In this document: piece by piece, positions 15,135 to 22,870 of the stretch
Layout of the letters: every line of letters starts with the position of its first letter
Position numbering within the stretch: position 1 is the first letter of the stretch
From: Lachnoclostridium sp. UBA3320
GTDB taxonomy: Bacteria > Bacillota > Clostridia > Lachnospirales > Lachnospiraceae
Direction: 5' to 3'
Assembly: GCA_002361175.1 (NCBI GenBank)
Contig: DESG01000057.1
Location: 848 to 29,378 of the forward strand
Length of the DNA stretch: 28,531 bases
Notes under the pieces: generated by a model
Database searches by the model: none
The model's input: only the letters and a program-made list of their open reading frames with translations
What the model was told of the DNA's origin: nothing
Program-made: the position numbers and the translations under genes

Positions 15135-15698
15135 TCAGTAATTTAAGAAAATATCCTCCGAAAATTTAGGATTTTTCGCATCTTTTTCAGATATAAGCGG
15201 CTTTTCTCCCTCTGGTATAGGCCATTTTATATTTAATAACTGGTCGTCCCATTTAATTCCTGCTTCTGATGATGGGTCGTAAAAGTCTGTACACTTATAT
15301 GTAAACTCTGCAATATCTGACAATACATAAAAACCATGTGCAAATCCTTCTGGAACATAAAACATATTTTTTTTCTCAGCACTTAAAATTACTCCTGACC
15401 ATTTTCCATATGTCTTTGAATTTTTGCGTATATCAACTGCGACATCAAATACTTCACCACTGATTACACGCACCAGCTTTCCTTGAGTGTGTTCCTTCTG
15501 AAAATGAAGTCCACGCAAAACTCCCTTTGTAGATAATGACTGGTTGTCCTGTACAAACACCATATCAAGTCCTGCTGCCTTAAAATCATTGTAGTTATAT
15601 GTCTCCATAAAATAACCTCTTAAATCACCATATACAGCAGGCTCTATAATATACAGCCCTTCTATGCCATCACATTCTTTAAATATAAATTTACCCAT
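15135..15698 (-). CDS. rfbC: dTDP-4-dehydrorhamnose 3,5-epimerase
   Basis: A 187-residue cupin-fold epimerase acting just before RfbD. The catalytic histidine is His65 in VLRGLHFQ. Other signatures are GYFMETYN, NQSLSTKGVLRG, GEVFDVAVDIR and YVPEGFAHGFYVLSD. AAAGGAGC precedes the start. It is transcribed ahead of rfbD and about 60 bp after the MerR-type gene. Cytoplasmic. Confidence 0.96.
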   Translation of the reverse strand: MGKFIFKECDGIEGLYIIEPAVYGDLRGYFMETYNYNDFKAAGLDMVFVQDNQSLSTKGVLRGLHFQKEHTQGKLVRVISGEVFDVAVDIRKNSKTYGKWSGVILSAEKKNMFYVPEGFAHGFYVLSDIAEFTYKCTDFYDPSSEAGIKWDDQLLNIKWPIPEGEKPLISEKDAKNPKFSEDIFLNY

Positions 15699-15757
15699 AA
15701 AACTGCTCCTTTATCTAAATATCGTTAGTTACTTAATATATAATAACTATAACACTA

Positions 15758-16465
15758 TTAAACAGACTTAGCAAACAATTTTCTTCTTTTTGTCTTATTT
15801 TTTCCTTTCTTTTTTTGTTGCATTCCAAAACTTTTAGTTTCATCACTTGCAGCAGCTTCTTCTGTCTCAGGCACTTCTTTTCTTACTTCCTCAAGTATCT
15901 GTTTTAGCAGCTCCATCTGTTTTTGCTGTGCTTCGTCTTTTTCTCTCATAAGATAATCAATCTCCTTCATAAATTTTGTACTTACAGCTTCATATATACG
16001 TTTTTCTGTTTCTGGTTCACTTTCACGTACAATACGTGAAATCATACGTGTAAGCATATTTTCAAACTGTTTCATCTTTTCTTCGCTGCTTTTTTTAACT
16101 GGCGTTTGTGCCCGCTTTGCGGACTGTATTGGCACTACATTTTTGTCTTGCACTTCTTCCTCCCTTAACACTTGTTGATTCAACTCTTCTCTGAGTTGGT
16201 ATACTTCCTGTGGGCTCATTGTACGCACCCTGTCAATATCTGGCATAAGAAGTTTTATTGCTTTAAGCTGAAATCCCTGTTCTTTTAAATCCTTTATTGT
16301 TTTAAGTGTCTGTATATCACTTTCTTTATAAAACCTGTGTCCCTTTGTATTTCTTTCAATCGGAAGCAAGAGTTCTTCTTCCCAATATCTAAGTACGTGA
16401 TTTTCAACCTCCACCTGTCTGGATGCATCTGAAATACTATATCGCTTTTCCATACTATTAACCAT
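15758..16465 (-). CDS. MerR-type HTH protein with coiled coil and basic tail
   Basis: A 235-residue protein. The N-terminus (about 8-75) is a MerR-type winged helix: YSISDASRQVEVENHVLRYW, RNTKGHRFY, and a helix with IKLLM. It lacks an effector domain. Instead there is a Lys/Glu-rich middle, a likely coiled coil (about 165-205: FMKEIDYLMREKDEAQQ..LLKQILEEV) and a strongly basic C-terminus (KKKGKNKTKRRK). HTH, coiled coil and tail is the layout of RacA, the chromosome-anchoring protein of B. subtilis sporulation; sequence identity was not testable, so this is a structural analogy. ATG 16465 is used; ATG 16453 (MEKRYS) is possible. It starts 20 bp after the upstream membrane protein gene. Confidence 0.8.
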   Translation of the reverse strand: MVNSMEKRYSISDASRQVEVENHVLRYWEEELLLPIERNTKGHRFYKESDIQTLKTIKDLKEQGFQLKAIKLLMPDIDRVRTMSPQEVYQLREELNQQVLREEEVQDKNVVPIQSAKRAQTPVKKSSEEKMKQFENMLTRMISRIVRESEPETEKRIYEAVSTKFMKEIDYLMREKDEAQQKQMELLKQILEEVRKEVPETEEAAASDETKSFGMQQKKKGKNKTKRRKLFAKSV

Positions 16466-16485
16466 GCCTTTCCTGATTTAGTTTT

Positions 16486-17145
16486 TTAATCAGCTAAATA
16501 TTCCTCTACAAACTCTTCAAACAGTTTAAGGTCTTCAAGTGAGGCTGCAACCTCTTCGTGCTGTTCTGTATGTTCACTATTTTCAAAATATTCATGTTGA
16601 TATTTCTTCTCTTCTTCTGGGTGCAAATATTCTTTTTCAAGTTTAGGCTTTAGTACATTTTCAAGATAATCTGTCATCTGCAAGCAGAGAAGCTTGTACT
16701 TCTTGCGTGTTTGAAACAACATTTCTGAAGTTGCAAGAAGCATTATAACAGCAGCAGAAGATAAACTGGTTAATGCATACCATTCTAAAGGCATATGATA
16801 ATAAATACCAAGCAGCAGACATGCCACAAGAATCATACATTCAACAGCTATGCCACAAATTCCAGTATTTTTCATACCTGCTGCTGAAATGCCCAAAAAA
16901 CGAATATTATACATACTTTTGTCGACAATACAGCTCACATTATGTACTTCACGTTTTAGCTTATACGAAGCAGTAAATTTACCCACCAATGCTTTCATAT
17001 ACTTGTTATCACTTGTACCCATTTGTTCTGCTTGGCAGATAAGCCTATAGTATACTATAGCCGTAATGCTTTTCATCATAACTGTAAGGCAGCCCACAGC
17101 CGCCATTGCAAAGACCATATTATAATCCTGCAAAAACTGTTTCAT
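16486..17145 (-). CDS. Three-helix membrane protein of unknown function
   Basis: A 219-residue protein not recognised as a named family. Helix 1 is at about residues 8-30. A cytoplasmic-looking stretch with Lys/Arg and KFTASYKLKREVHN follows. Helices 2 and 3 (about 97-142) are GIAVECMILVACLLLGIYY and ALTSLSSAAVIMLLATSEM. The C-terminal third is charged and Glu-rich, probably helical, ending LFEEFVEEYLAD. GGAGG sits upstream of the start. It is first in the minus-strand run leading to the MerR-type gene and rfbCD. The pairing with a basic coiled-coil HTH protein suggests, without proof, a membrane partner. Confidence 0.75.
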   Translation of the reverse strand: MKQFLQDYNMVFAMAAVGCLTVMMKSITAIVYYRLICQAEQMGTSDNKYMKALVGKFTASYKLKREVHNVSCIVDKSMYNIRFLGISAAGMKNTGICGIAVECMILVACLLLGIYYHMPLEWYALTSLSSAAVIMLLATSEMLFQTRKKYKLLCLQMTDYLENVLKPKLEKEYLHPEEEKKYQHEYFENSEHTEQHEEVAASLEDLKLFEEFVEEYLAD

Positions 17146-17272
17146 AGTATTCCTCCATTCTTATATACTATATTAAACTGCTTACTACAGCTTTTTTTAT
17201 ATTAAATCTTAAATACATGATTTAATAGTGGGCTTTATATGTCATATAATTCTCTATTTCGGCATTATAGAC

Positions 17273-17306
17273 TTTGCCATATTCAATATCGCCATAATTT
17301 GGCAAA
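17273..17306. promoter_or_regulatory. Inverted repeat in the 247-bp divergent gap
   Basis: TTTGCCA (17273-17279) and TGGCAAA (17300-17306) are a perfect inverted repeat, with a further ATT/AAT inside. It lies between the divergent starts at 17145 and 17393. It may be an operator or a weak hairpin. No convincing promoter was found in this gap apart from the ribosome binding sites at each end. Confidence 0.4.
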
Positions 17307-17392
17307 TATTTTTATATTTAAATAGATTATTTTTGTATTTTTTGTTAGAATAATAACGATAATATAAAACCATATGCACAACGGAGGTTTAT

Positions 17393-18442
17393 ATGCACGT
17401 TAAACTTGAATCTATATTTGCTCAGATGGGGTATGAAAAGCTAAACCTTAATGTCTCTGAACCACATGTTAATATTAAACTGGTAAAAACAGAATATAAC
17501 ATAGATGTTGAAGGATATGTAATAGTTACACTTGACGAAACCTCTGGAACAAAATATACAGCTATGCAGCTTGAACACATATCACAGCAGATAAGAAACT
17601 TTCTTATGCAAAAAGATTGCTATTTGTATCATTTCCTTTATATTTTTATAAGTGAAAGTGTGCCGCCTAATAACCTTGTGGATAACAACATATCCCTTTG
17701 GCATATAAAGCCATCTAATCAAAAGCTTTTGGCATATGGAAGCAGTATGGCAATGTTTGAAGGGCTAAAAAAAGCTATAGAAGAATCCTTTGAAAATAAC
17801 GCACATAATTTAACAGATAATTGCAAACAGTATGATAATAACTTTACACTTGTCAACACAATGCTGGTATTAATAAATATTATTATCTTTATATTTACAG
17901 ATTTTTTAGAAAGTCCAGTAGATGGCATATCACTTGTTGACAAAGGATCACTGTCATGGAATTTAGTTATTAACGAACACCAGTACTACAGAGTAATTAC
18001 AAGTATGTTTCTACACGCTGGAGTAGACCATATATTTAATAATGCAATCGTATTGTTGTTTGTTGGAAGTTATGTAGAACAGTTTGCTGGCAAGATAAAA
18101 TATTTGATAATTTATTTTTTATCAGGAATTATTGCAGGATGTACTTCTATGATTTATAATATGCTACAATATAACTATACAGAATCCATTGGCGCTTCAG
18201 GAGCAATATTTGGCATAATGGGTGCTTTACTCTGTATACTGCTTATAAGATATCGACAAGCATATAAAATAGATGTAAGACGTGTTTCATTTATGGTATT
18301 TTTAAGTCTATATGGCGGTTTTACAAGCCAAGGTGTGGATAATGCTGCACATATAGGCGGTTTTATAGGCGGACTTATTATAACATTCATATTATTTGGG
18401 ATTAATTGTCATTCAGGCAGAAAGGCAGGAACAAGTCAATGA
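17393..18442 (+). CDS. Rhomboid-family intramembrane serine protease
   Basis: A 349-residue protein. The N-terminal half (about 1-155) is soluble and unassigned. The rhomboid domain (about 160-340) follows, with six hydrophobic segments. The active site is Ser269 in GASGAIFG and His320 in AAHIGGFIGG, and the HAGVDHIFNN motif in the second helix region is typical. ACGGAGG precedes ATG 17393. The stop overlaps the next start (ATGA), so the flavodoxin/SCP2 gene is translationally coupled. Substrate unknown. Confidence 0.92.
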   Translation: MHVKLESIFAQMGYEKLNLNVSEPHVNIKLVKTEYNIDVEGYVIVTLDETSGTKYTAMQLEHISQQIRNFLMQKDCYLYHFLYIFISESVPPNNLVDNNISLWHIKPSNQKLLAYGSSMAMFEGLKKAIEESFENNAHNLTDNCKQYDNNFTLVNTMLVLINIIIFIFTDFLESPVDGISLVDKGSLSWNLVINEHQYYRVITSMFLHAGVDHIFNNAIVLLFVGSYVEQFAGKIKYLIIYFLSGIIAGCTSMIYNMLQYNYTESIGASGAIFGIMGALLCILLIRYRQAYKIDVRRVSFMVFLSLYGGFTSQGVDNAAHIGGFIGGLIITFILFGINCHSGRKAGTSQ

Positions 18443-19437
18443 TAAATGTAAATATTTACTATGGTGGCAGAGGACTTATTGAAGACCCTGCTAACTATGT
18501 AATGAGTAAGTTGATTCAAGTTTTTGATGAGCTAAATGTTGGGGTAAAAAAATATAACCTATTTGAAGATATACGTGGAATTTCTGTACTGCCTAAAACA
18601 CTTAAAGATACAGATGCAGTTATCCTTACTGCTTCTGTAGAGTGGCTTGGTATAGGTGGACTTTTACAACAATTTCTTGATTCATGCTGGCTCTACGGCG
18701 ATAAAGATACCATTAAACGCCTTTATATGATGCCTGTATCAGTATCTACAACATATGGTGAAAAAGAAGCCTATAATACACTTGTCAAAGCATGGGAACT
18801 TCTTGGCGGTAAAATCTATGATGGTATAAGCGTATATGTCAATAATTATGCTAGTTTTGAAATGAATTCTGATTATGCATATCTTATAGAAAAAAAGGCT
18901 GAAAATTTTTACAGAGTATTTACCAAAAAAATAGTTTCTTTCCCTTCAAGTACTAACGCAGTACTTGACAATGTAGTACAGCCTAAGTCACTGAATTTAA
19001 CACCACAGGAAAGCGAGCAGCTTTCAATGTACGTTTCCAACGACCAGTATGTCAAAAAGCAAAAAGAGGACATAAAAGAACTTTCACAGATGTTTCGTGG
19101 AATGATGGGCGATAAATCCCCTTATGACAAAGGTCCTTATATAGAGACATTTGAAAACCACTTTCACCCTGTACCAGGAATAGCCTTGTCTTTTTTAATA
19201 GAAATAGCAGACATCGGCAATACAATAGTTATTGAAACAGATAATGGAAACTTAGACTGTTATTATGGTGAAAAGCACGACCCAGATATTATACTGCGTA
19301 CAAATTCTAAAGTGCTTGATAAAATAGTGTCAGGACAGAGTACACTGCAAGGCACATTCTTATCTGGAGATTTAACTGCTAAAGGCGATTTTAAAATTCT
19401 TCGTATGTTTGACTCGCTTTTTCAGTTTAAAAAATAA
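18439..19437 (+). CDS. Flavodoxin-like oxidoreductase fused to an SCP2 domain
   Basis: A 332-residue protein; ATG 18439 overlaps the rhomboid stop by 4 bp and has AGGCAGGA 8 bases upstream. Residues 1-165 resemble flavodoxin-like or NADPH-dependent FMN reductases (MINVNIYYGG, AVILTASVEWLGIGGLLQQFLDS, PVSVSTTYGEKEA, KAWELLGG). A linker of about 60 residues follows. The C-terminus (about 225-330) is an SCP2 sterol-carrier-like fold (IALSFLIEIADIGNTIVIE, ILRTNSKVLDKIVSGQ, AKGDFKILRMF) that usually binds hydrophobic ligands. A redox plus lipid-binding role is inferred. It is the middle gene of rhomboid - fusion - HIT. Confidence 0.8.
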   Translation: MINVNIYYGGRGLIEDPANYVMSKLIQVFDELNVGVKKYNLFEDIRGISVLPKTLKDTDAVILTASVEWLGIGGLLQQFLDSCWLYGDKDTIKRLYMMPVSVSTTYGEKEAYNTLVKAWELLGGKIYDGISVYVNNYASFEMNSDYAYLIEKKAENFYRVFTKKIVSFPSSTNAVLDNVVQPKSLNLTPQESEQLSMYVSNDQYVKKQKEDIKELSQMFRGMMGDKSPYDKGPYIETFENHFHPVPGIALSFLIEIADIGNTIVIETDNGNLDCYYGEKHDPDIILRTNSKVLDKIVSGQSTLQGTFLSGDLTAKGDFKILRMFDSLFQFKK

Positions 19438-19458
19438 TAAAAAGGAGATTTAATTATT

Positions 19459-19887
19459 ATGAATCAACATATTAAAGACGATTGTATTTTCTGTAAACTT
19501 GCACATGGCAAAATACCCGCTGCCTCAATATATGAAGATGATGATTTTAAAGTTATACTTGATGCTTCCCCTGCTTCAAGAGGTCATTCTATTATTTTGC
19601 CAAAAACACACGCTGACAATATCTTTGAACTTCCTGATGAATACTGTGAAAAAATTTTTAAAGTTGCAAAAAGATGTGGTGCTGCAATTAAAAATGCATT
19701 TGGATATGATGGCTTAAACGTGTTGCAAAATAACGGTGAAGCAGCAGGACAAACCGTTTTTCATCTTCATGTACATCTTATACCACGTAATGAAGATGAT
19801 GGTATTACTATTAAATATGTGCCAAATACGAATAAAGATGATGATGAAATAAAAGAGACTGTTGAAAAGATAAAGGCACTGATGTGA
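19459..19887 (+). CDS. HIT-family nucleotide hydrolase
   Basis: A 142-residue histidine-triad protein that hydrolyses nucleotide phosphoramidates or related nucleotide conjugates. The N-terminal zinc-type pair CIFC is at residues 10-13, and the triad is His102, His104 and His106 in FHLHVHLIPR. ILDASPASRGHSIILPK and NNGEAAGQTV are conserved. AAAGGAG precedes the start with a slightly long gap. It is last in the plus-strand operon. The C-terminus is acidic and helical, as usual. Confidence 0.94.
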   Translation: MNQHIKDDCIFCKLAHGKIPAASIYEDDDFKVILDASPASRGHSIILPKTHADNIFELPDEYCEKIFKVAKRCGAAIKNAFGYDGLNVLQNNGEAAGQTVFHLHVHLIPRNEDDGITIKYVPNTNKDDDEIKETVEKIKALM

Positions 19888-19908
19888 ATAAGTTAACTTT
19901 AATTACTC

Positions 19909-19943
19909 AACTGAAAGGGGAGAAAAAATCTCCCCAATCGGTT
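19909..19943. terminator. Hairpin between the convergent HIT and LysM genes
   Basis: GGGGAGA (19917-19923) pairs with TCTCCCC (19929-19935). An outer AACTG/CGGTT pairing extends the stem. Neither side has a clear T-run, so efficiency is doubtful, but the position suits a shared terminator. Confidence 0.5.
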
Positions 19944-19949
19944 CTAAAA

Positions 19950-21167
19950 TTATTCTTTTGAAAAATCTGGTAATATTATGCAGTCTCCTTCATATATTTT
20001 ATCAGAGTTTTTTATATTATTAGCTTTCATTACCTTGTCCAAGTAATAAAATGAATGGTATTGTTTCCACACAATTTGACTTAATGTATCACCTGTACGC
20101 ACTATATAACTTTCATATTGTCCATTATATGAGCTTGTCTTTTTTGCACTACTTTTTTTAGAAATATCTTCTTTTTGAGGTTTTCTTGAAGGAGATAAAG
20201 TATTTGTAGTTGGTGCATTGGTACTGTATATGTCCATTGTTGGTTGTGCTTGTGTACTGTTTTTTGTATTTTTTTTCTTTCCTTTTTTAGCGTTTCCATC
20301 TTTCTGTATGGAACTTTCACCAGTCATAACAGCCTGTGCATCAACATTGCCCATATATCCCTCTACCATAGAGACAGCAGTTTCAAGAGTTCTTATCTTA
20401 TCCATACTTCTATACAGTAAACCAGCACCAATAATAAGCATAATAAACATTGTAGCTGCCATTATATAATTGATATGTTTTGTTTCTATAACTTTTTTAT
20501 CTTCTTTTTCTCTGATAACGCTGCGCATATTTTCAGTAACATTATCTTGATAAGATGATTCTATGCTATTTTTATTTTTTCCCTTTAGCATATATTCTTG
20601 CATCTGTGGATTTTTTTCATAATAAGCTACAAAACCAGGCTGTTCAGCTAAGTCTCCATCGTGCCATACAAAAATCTTTTCTTCTTTTTCAGAAATATCT
20701 GTCACAAAAAGTATTTTTCCATCTTCACTAAAGTATTTTGCATGTATCTGTCTTACAGATGCATCTGCTTTGCTGTTCCACATACTTACACCGCATCCCC
20801 AACCAAGCATTTGTGCACCTGGAAAATTGTCATGCATATCTTTATATATCTGATTCCATTTGGCAGCTGTAAGTTCTTTTGGACCTTCCATTATGTCGCA
20901 TCGTGCAGATATTGCACCATATATAAATATACACCCTGCTGCCTTATCTTTTCCTCTTTTTCCAAGAAATACAACTATTGCCTTGTCCAGTTTTTCACTA
21001 AATATCTGGTGTATATATGTCATTACATAATCTTCTATGTATATTTTTAGGTGTCCATTCGTTTCACCTATCTGCCTTATGTTTTCTGGCAAGCGACTGT
21101 ACACATATTCCTTATTGGCTGATTCTTTAGCATACTCACCTAAATTACCAAATTTCCTATTCTCCAT
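19950..21167 (-). CDS. Membrane LysM protein with a possible MPN-like N-terminal domain
   Basis: A 405-residue protein; ATG 21167 is preferred to ATG 21191 because AAAGGTG lies between them. The order is a folded N-terminal domain (about 38-190), one membrane helix (234-252, YIMAATMFIMLIIGAGLLY), a basic Ser/Thr/Lys-rich linker (about 290-345), and a C-terminal LysM (353-400, YIVRTGDTLSQIVWKQYH..IYEGDCIILP), which usually binds peptidoglycan. The N-terminal domain resembles an MPN/JAB fold: hydrophobic strands, LGWG at 121-124 and an S-x-x-D at 132-135. It lacks the two metal-binding histidines. The topology puts this domain in the cytoplasm and LysM outside. Confidence 0.8.
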   Translation of the reverse strand: MENRKFGNLGEYAKESANKEYVYSRLPENIRQIGETNGHLKIYIEDYVMTYIHQIFSEKLDKAIVVFLGKRGKDKAAGCIFIYGAISARCDIMEGPKELTAAKWNQIYKDMHDNFPGAQMLGWGCGVSMWNSKADASVRQIHAKYFSEDGKILFVTDISEKEEKIFVWHDGDLAEQPGFVAYYEKNPQMQEYMLKGKNKNSIESSYQDNVTENMRSVIREKEDKKVIETKHINYIMAATMFIMLIIGAGLLYRSMDKIRTLETAVSMVEGYMGNVDAQAVMTGESSIQKDGNAKKGKKKNTKNSTQAQPTMDIYSTNAPTTNTLSPSRKPQKEDISKKSSAKKTSSYNGQYESYIVRTGDTLSQIVWKQYHSFYYLDKVMKANNIKNSDKIYEGDCIILPDFSKE

Positions 21168-21182
21168 TCTAATGCCACACCT

Positions 21183-21210
21183 TTCTAACATTTTTTAAAA
21201 TTCTAACATT
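21183..21210. repeat. Two 10-bp direct repeats upstream of the LysM gene
   Basis: TTCTAACATT occurs at 21183-21192 and 21201-21210, an 18-bp period. They lie just 5' of the LysM gene start and may be a small duplication or paired protein sites. Confidence 0.5.
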
Positions 21211-21275
21211 GTGTATCTGTCTTTTTTGTCGAAAACAGTGCATTCTTCTAATCATCTTAATACTAAAGTTCGACT

Positions 21276-21304
21276 TGCATAAAAAATAGTTATAAGGGCA
21301 TACT
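21276..21304 (+). promoter_or_regulatory. Forespore-type (sigma-F/G) promoter candidate for yyaC
   Basis: TGCATA (21276-21281), a 17-bp spacer and CATACT (21299-21304) resemble the sigma-G/F patterns (TGnATA and CATAnTA). No sigma-A promoter is visible in this gap. The ribosome binding site AAAGAAAGG follows before the start at 21337. Confidence 0.55.
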
Positions 21305-21336
21305 CAAAATTATAACTAAAAGAAAGGTGTAAATAT

Positions 21337-21930
21337 ATGCCAGATATATTATCGACAGAAATAAAGTACTTTAATGTATGCCGTCATACATCTTTTTCCA
21401 AGTTCGTAAAAACTTTGTCGGCATATTATGAAGATTGTTATAAAAGAAATCAAGAAATCGTTTTTTTGTGCATTGGCTCAGACCGTGCAACTGGAGATTG
21501 CCTTGGACCTATAACTGGTCACATACTCAAAAAAAACAATAATGAACTTTCAGTATTTGGCACACTTAAAGAACCTGTACACGCACAAAATCTTGTTAAA
21601 ACAGTTGATATCATATATAACACCATATCCAGTCCGTATATTATAGCTATTGATGCATCTCTTGGTATTAGGCAGCATATTGGCAATGTAACAACAGGTT
21701 ATGGCCCTCTGTCACCAGGAATAGGAGTTAATAAAAAGCTACCAAGTGTCGGTGACGCATTTATAACAGGTATCGTGAATGTATCTAACTCCAATGGCCA
21801 TATAACTTTACAAACGACAAAGCTTTCTACAGTAGTAGAACTTTCAGAATTTATTGCACATGGCATCTTACATGCAATCGAAAAAAGAACAGAATTACAT
21901 GTCTGTTCTTCCTTCAAGTGCCCTATATAA
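21337..21930 (+). CDS. yyaC: Sporulation protein YyaC family (GPR-like fold)
   Basis: A 197-residue member of the YyaC family, related to the spore protease GPR. Signatures are IVFLCIGSDRATGDCLGPITG, ELSVFGTLKEPVHAQNL, IIAIDASLG and GPLSPGIGVNKKLPSVGD. The conserved Asp residues in GSDRATGD and AIDAS are present. It carries a short extra tail (TELHVCSSFKCPI), and this tail overlaps the convergent recR gene by 36 bp. A forespore-type promoter fits a sporulation role. The precise substrate is not established. Confidence 0.9.
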   Translation: MPDILSTEIKYFNVCRHTSFSKFVKTLSAYYEDCYKRNQEIVFLCIGSDRATGDCLGPITGHILKKNNNELSVFGTLKEPVHAQNLVKTVDIIYNTISSPYIIAIDASLGIRQHIGNVTTGYGPLSPGIGVNKKLPSVGDAFITGIVNVSNSNGHITLQTTKLSTVVELSEFIAHGILHAIEKRTELHVCSSFKCPI

Positions 21931-22491
21931 AGTTACTTCATCAATATATTCTAGGTCTCCGCCAGCGGGAACACCGCTGGCAATGCGGCTGACCTTTATT
22001 CCAAGCGGTTTTACAAGCTTGCTAATATACGTGGCAGTTGTATCCCCTTCAAGATTTTTATTAGTTGCAACTATAACTTCATCTACATCAGCTTGCAGTC
22101 TAACCATCAATTCACTAAGCTTTATATCTTGTGGTCCAATCCCTGCCATAGGTGAGATAGCACCATGCAATACATGGTATACACCATCATATCTGCCTGT
22201 CTTTTCATAAGCCGCCATATCTCTTGGATTTTCTACTACCATTATTTGTCTATGGTTTCTCTGAGGACTGCGGCATATTGGACATAGCTCATCGTCTGTA
22301 TACGTACAGCACTCTTTACAACATCGAACATTTTTCTTTGCACTTGTTATCGCTCCTGCAAGCGCAAAGGCTTGGTCTTCTCGCATATTCAGTATATGAA
22401 AAGCAATACGCTGGGCAGATTTTGCTCCTATGCCTGGAAGTCTTGAAAGTTGTTCTACAAGGTTATTAATTTGTGAACTATAAAATTCCAT
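21895..22491 (-). CDS. recR: Recombination mediator protein RecR
   Basis: A 198-residue RecR that works with RecF/RecO to load RecA at gaps. It has a helix-hairpin-helix region (LSRLPGIGAKSAQRIAFH), a four-Cys zinc finger (CCKECCTYTDDELCPICRS) and a Toprim domain (MVVENPRDMAAYEKTG, HVLHGAISPMAGIGP, ATNKNLEGDTTATY). The C-terminus (YIDEVTLYRALEGR) is normal, so the overlap with yyaC is due to yyaC's extended end. It follows ebfC by 3 bp, last in dnaX-ebfC-recR. Confidence 0.97.
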   Translation of the reverse strand: MEFYSSQINNLVEQLSRLPGIGAKSAQRIAFHILNMREDQAFALAGAITSAKKNVRCCKECCTYTDDELCPICRSPQRNHRQIMVVENPRDMAAYEKTGRYDGVYHVLHGAISPMAGIGPQDIKLSELMVRLQADVDEVIVATNKNLEGDTTATYISKLVKPLGIKVSRIASGVPAGGDLEYIDEVTLYRALEGRTDM

Positions 22492-22494
22492 CAG

Positions 22495-22836
22495 TTAAAA
22501 TAATCCTCCAAGCCCGCCTGTAAGCTGCTGCATTACTGCTGCATTTTCTTCGTCCATCTTGCGCAGTGCCTCGTTAGTAGCTGCTATTATTAAATCTTCA
22601 AGCATTTCTATGTCATCAGGGTCAACAACTTCTGGCGCAAGTTTAACAGAAAGAATTTCTCTCTTACCTGATACTTTTACTGTAACAGCACCACCACCAG
22701 CCGTTGCTTCCCATTCCTTTTCTTCTAACTCTTTTGACTTTTCTTCCATCTGTTTTTGCATACGCTGTGCCTGTTTCATAATATTATTCATATTGCCAGG
22801 CATAGCGCCTCCTGGAAATCCTCCACGTTTTGCCAT
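22495..22836 (-). CDS. ebfC: YbaB/EbfC nucleoid-associated protein
   Basis: A 113-residue DNA-binding protein of the YbaB/EbfC family. The start is MAKRGGFPGG at 22836. A TTG 15 bases upstream overlaps the Shine-Dalgarno (TTGGAGG) and is not the start. The Gly/Met-rich N-terminus, coiled NNIMKQAQRMQKQMEEK, and the core TAGGGAVTVKVSGKREI and PDDIEMLEDLIIAATNEAL are typical. It sits between dnaX and recR, where it is thought to act with recombination and replication. Confidence 0.96.
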   Translation of the reverse strand: MAKRGGFPGGAMPGNMNNIMKQAQRMQKQMEEKSKELEEKEWEATAGGGAVTVKVSGKREILSVKLAPEVVDPDDIEMLEDLIIAATNEALRKMDEENAAVMQQLTGGLGGLF

Positions 22837-22870
22837 TGTTAAATCCTCCAATTAACATTTATAATTAAAA

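Noticed and set aside
17764..17775. A7 run in the rhomboid gene as a slippage site
   Set aside because: The run lies in the N-terminal half with no expected short product; it shows that A7 runs occur by chance in this DNA.
20661..21050. 129-codon plus-strand open frame
   Set aside because: Antisense shadow of the LysM protein gene; Tyr/Cys/Phe-rich with no ribosome binding site.
22837..22851. Upstream TTG start for ebfC
   Set aside because: The TTG is part of the Shine-Dalgarno TTGGAGG; the family start MAKRGGF is correctly placed after it.
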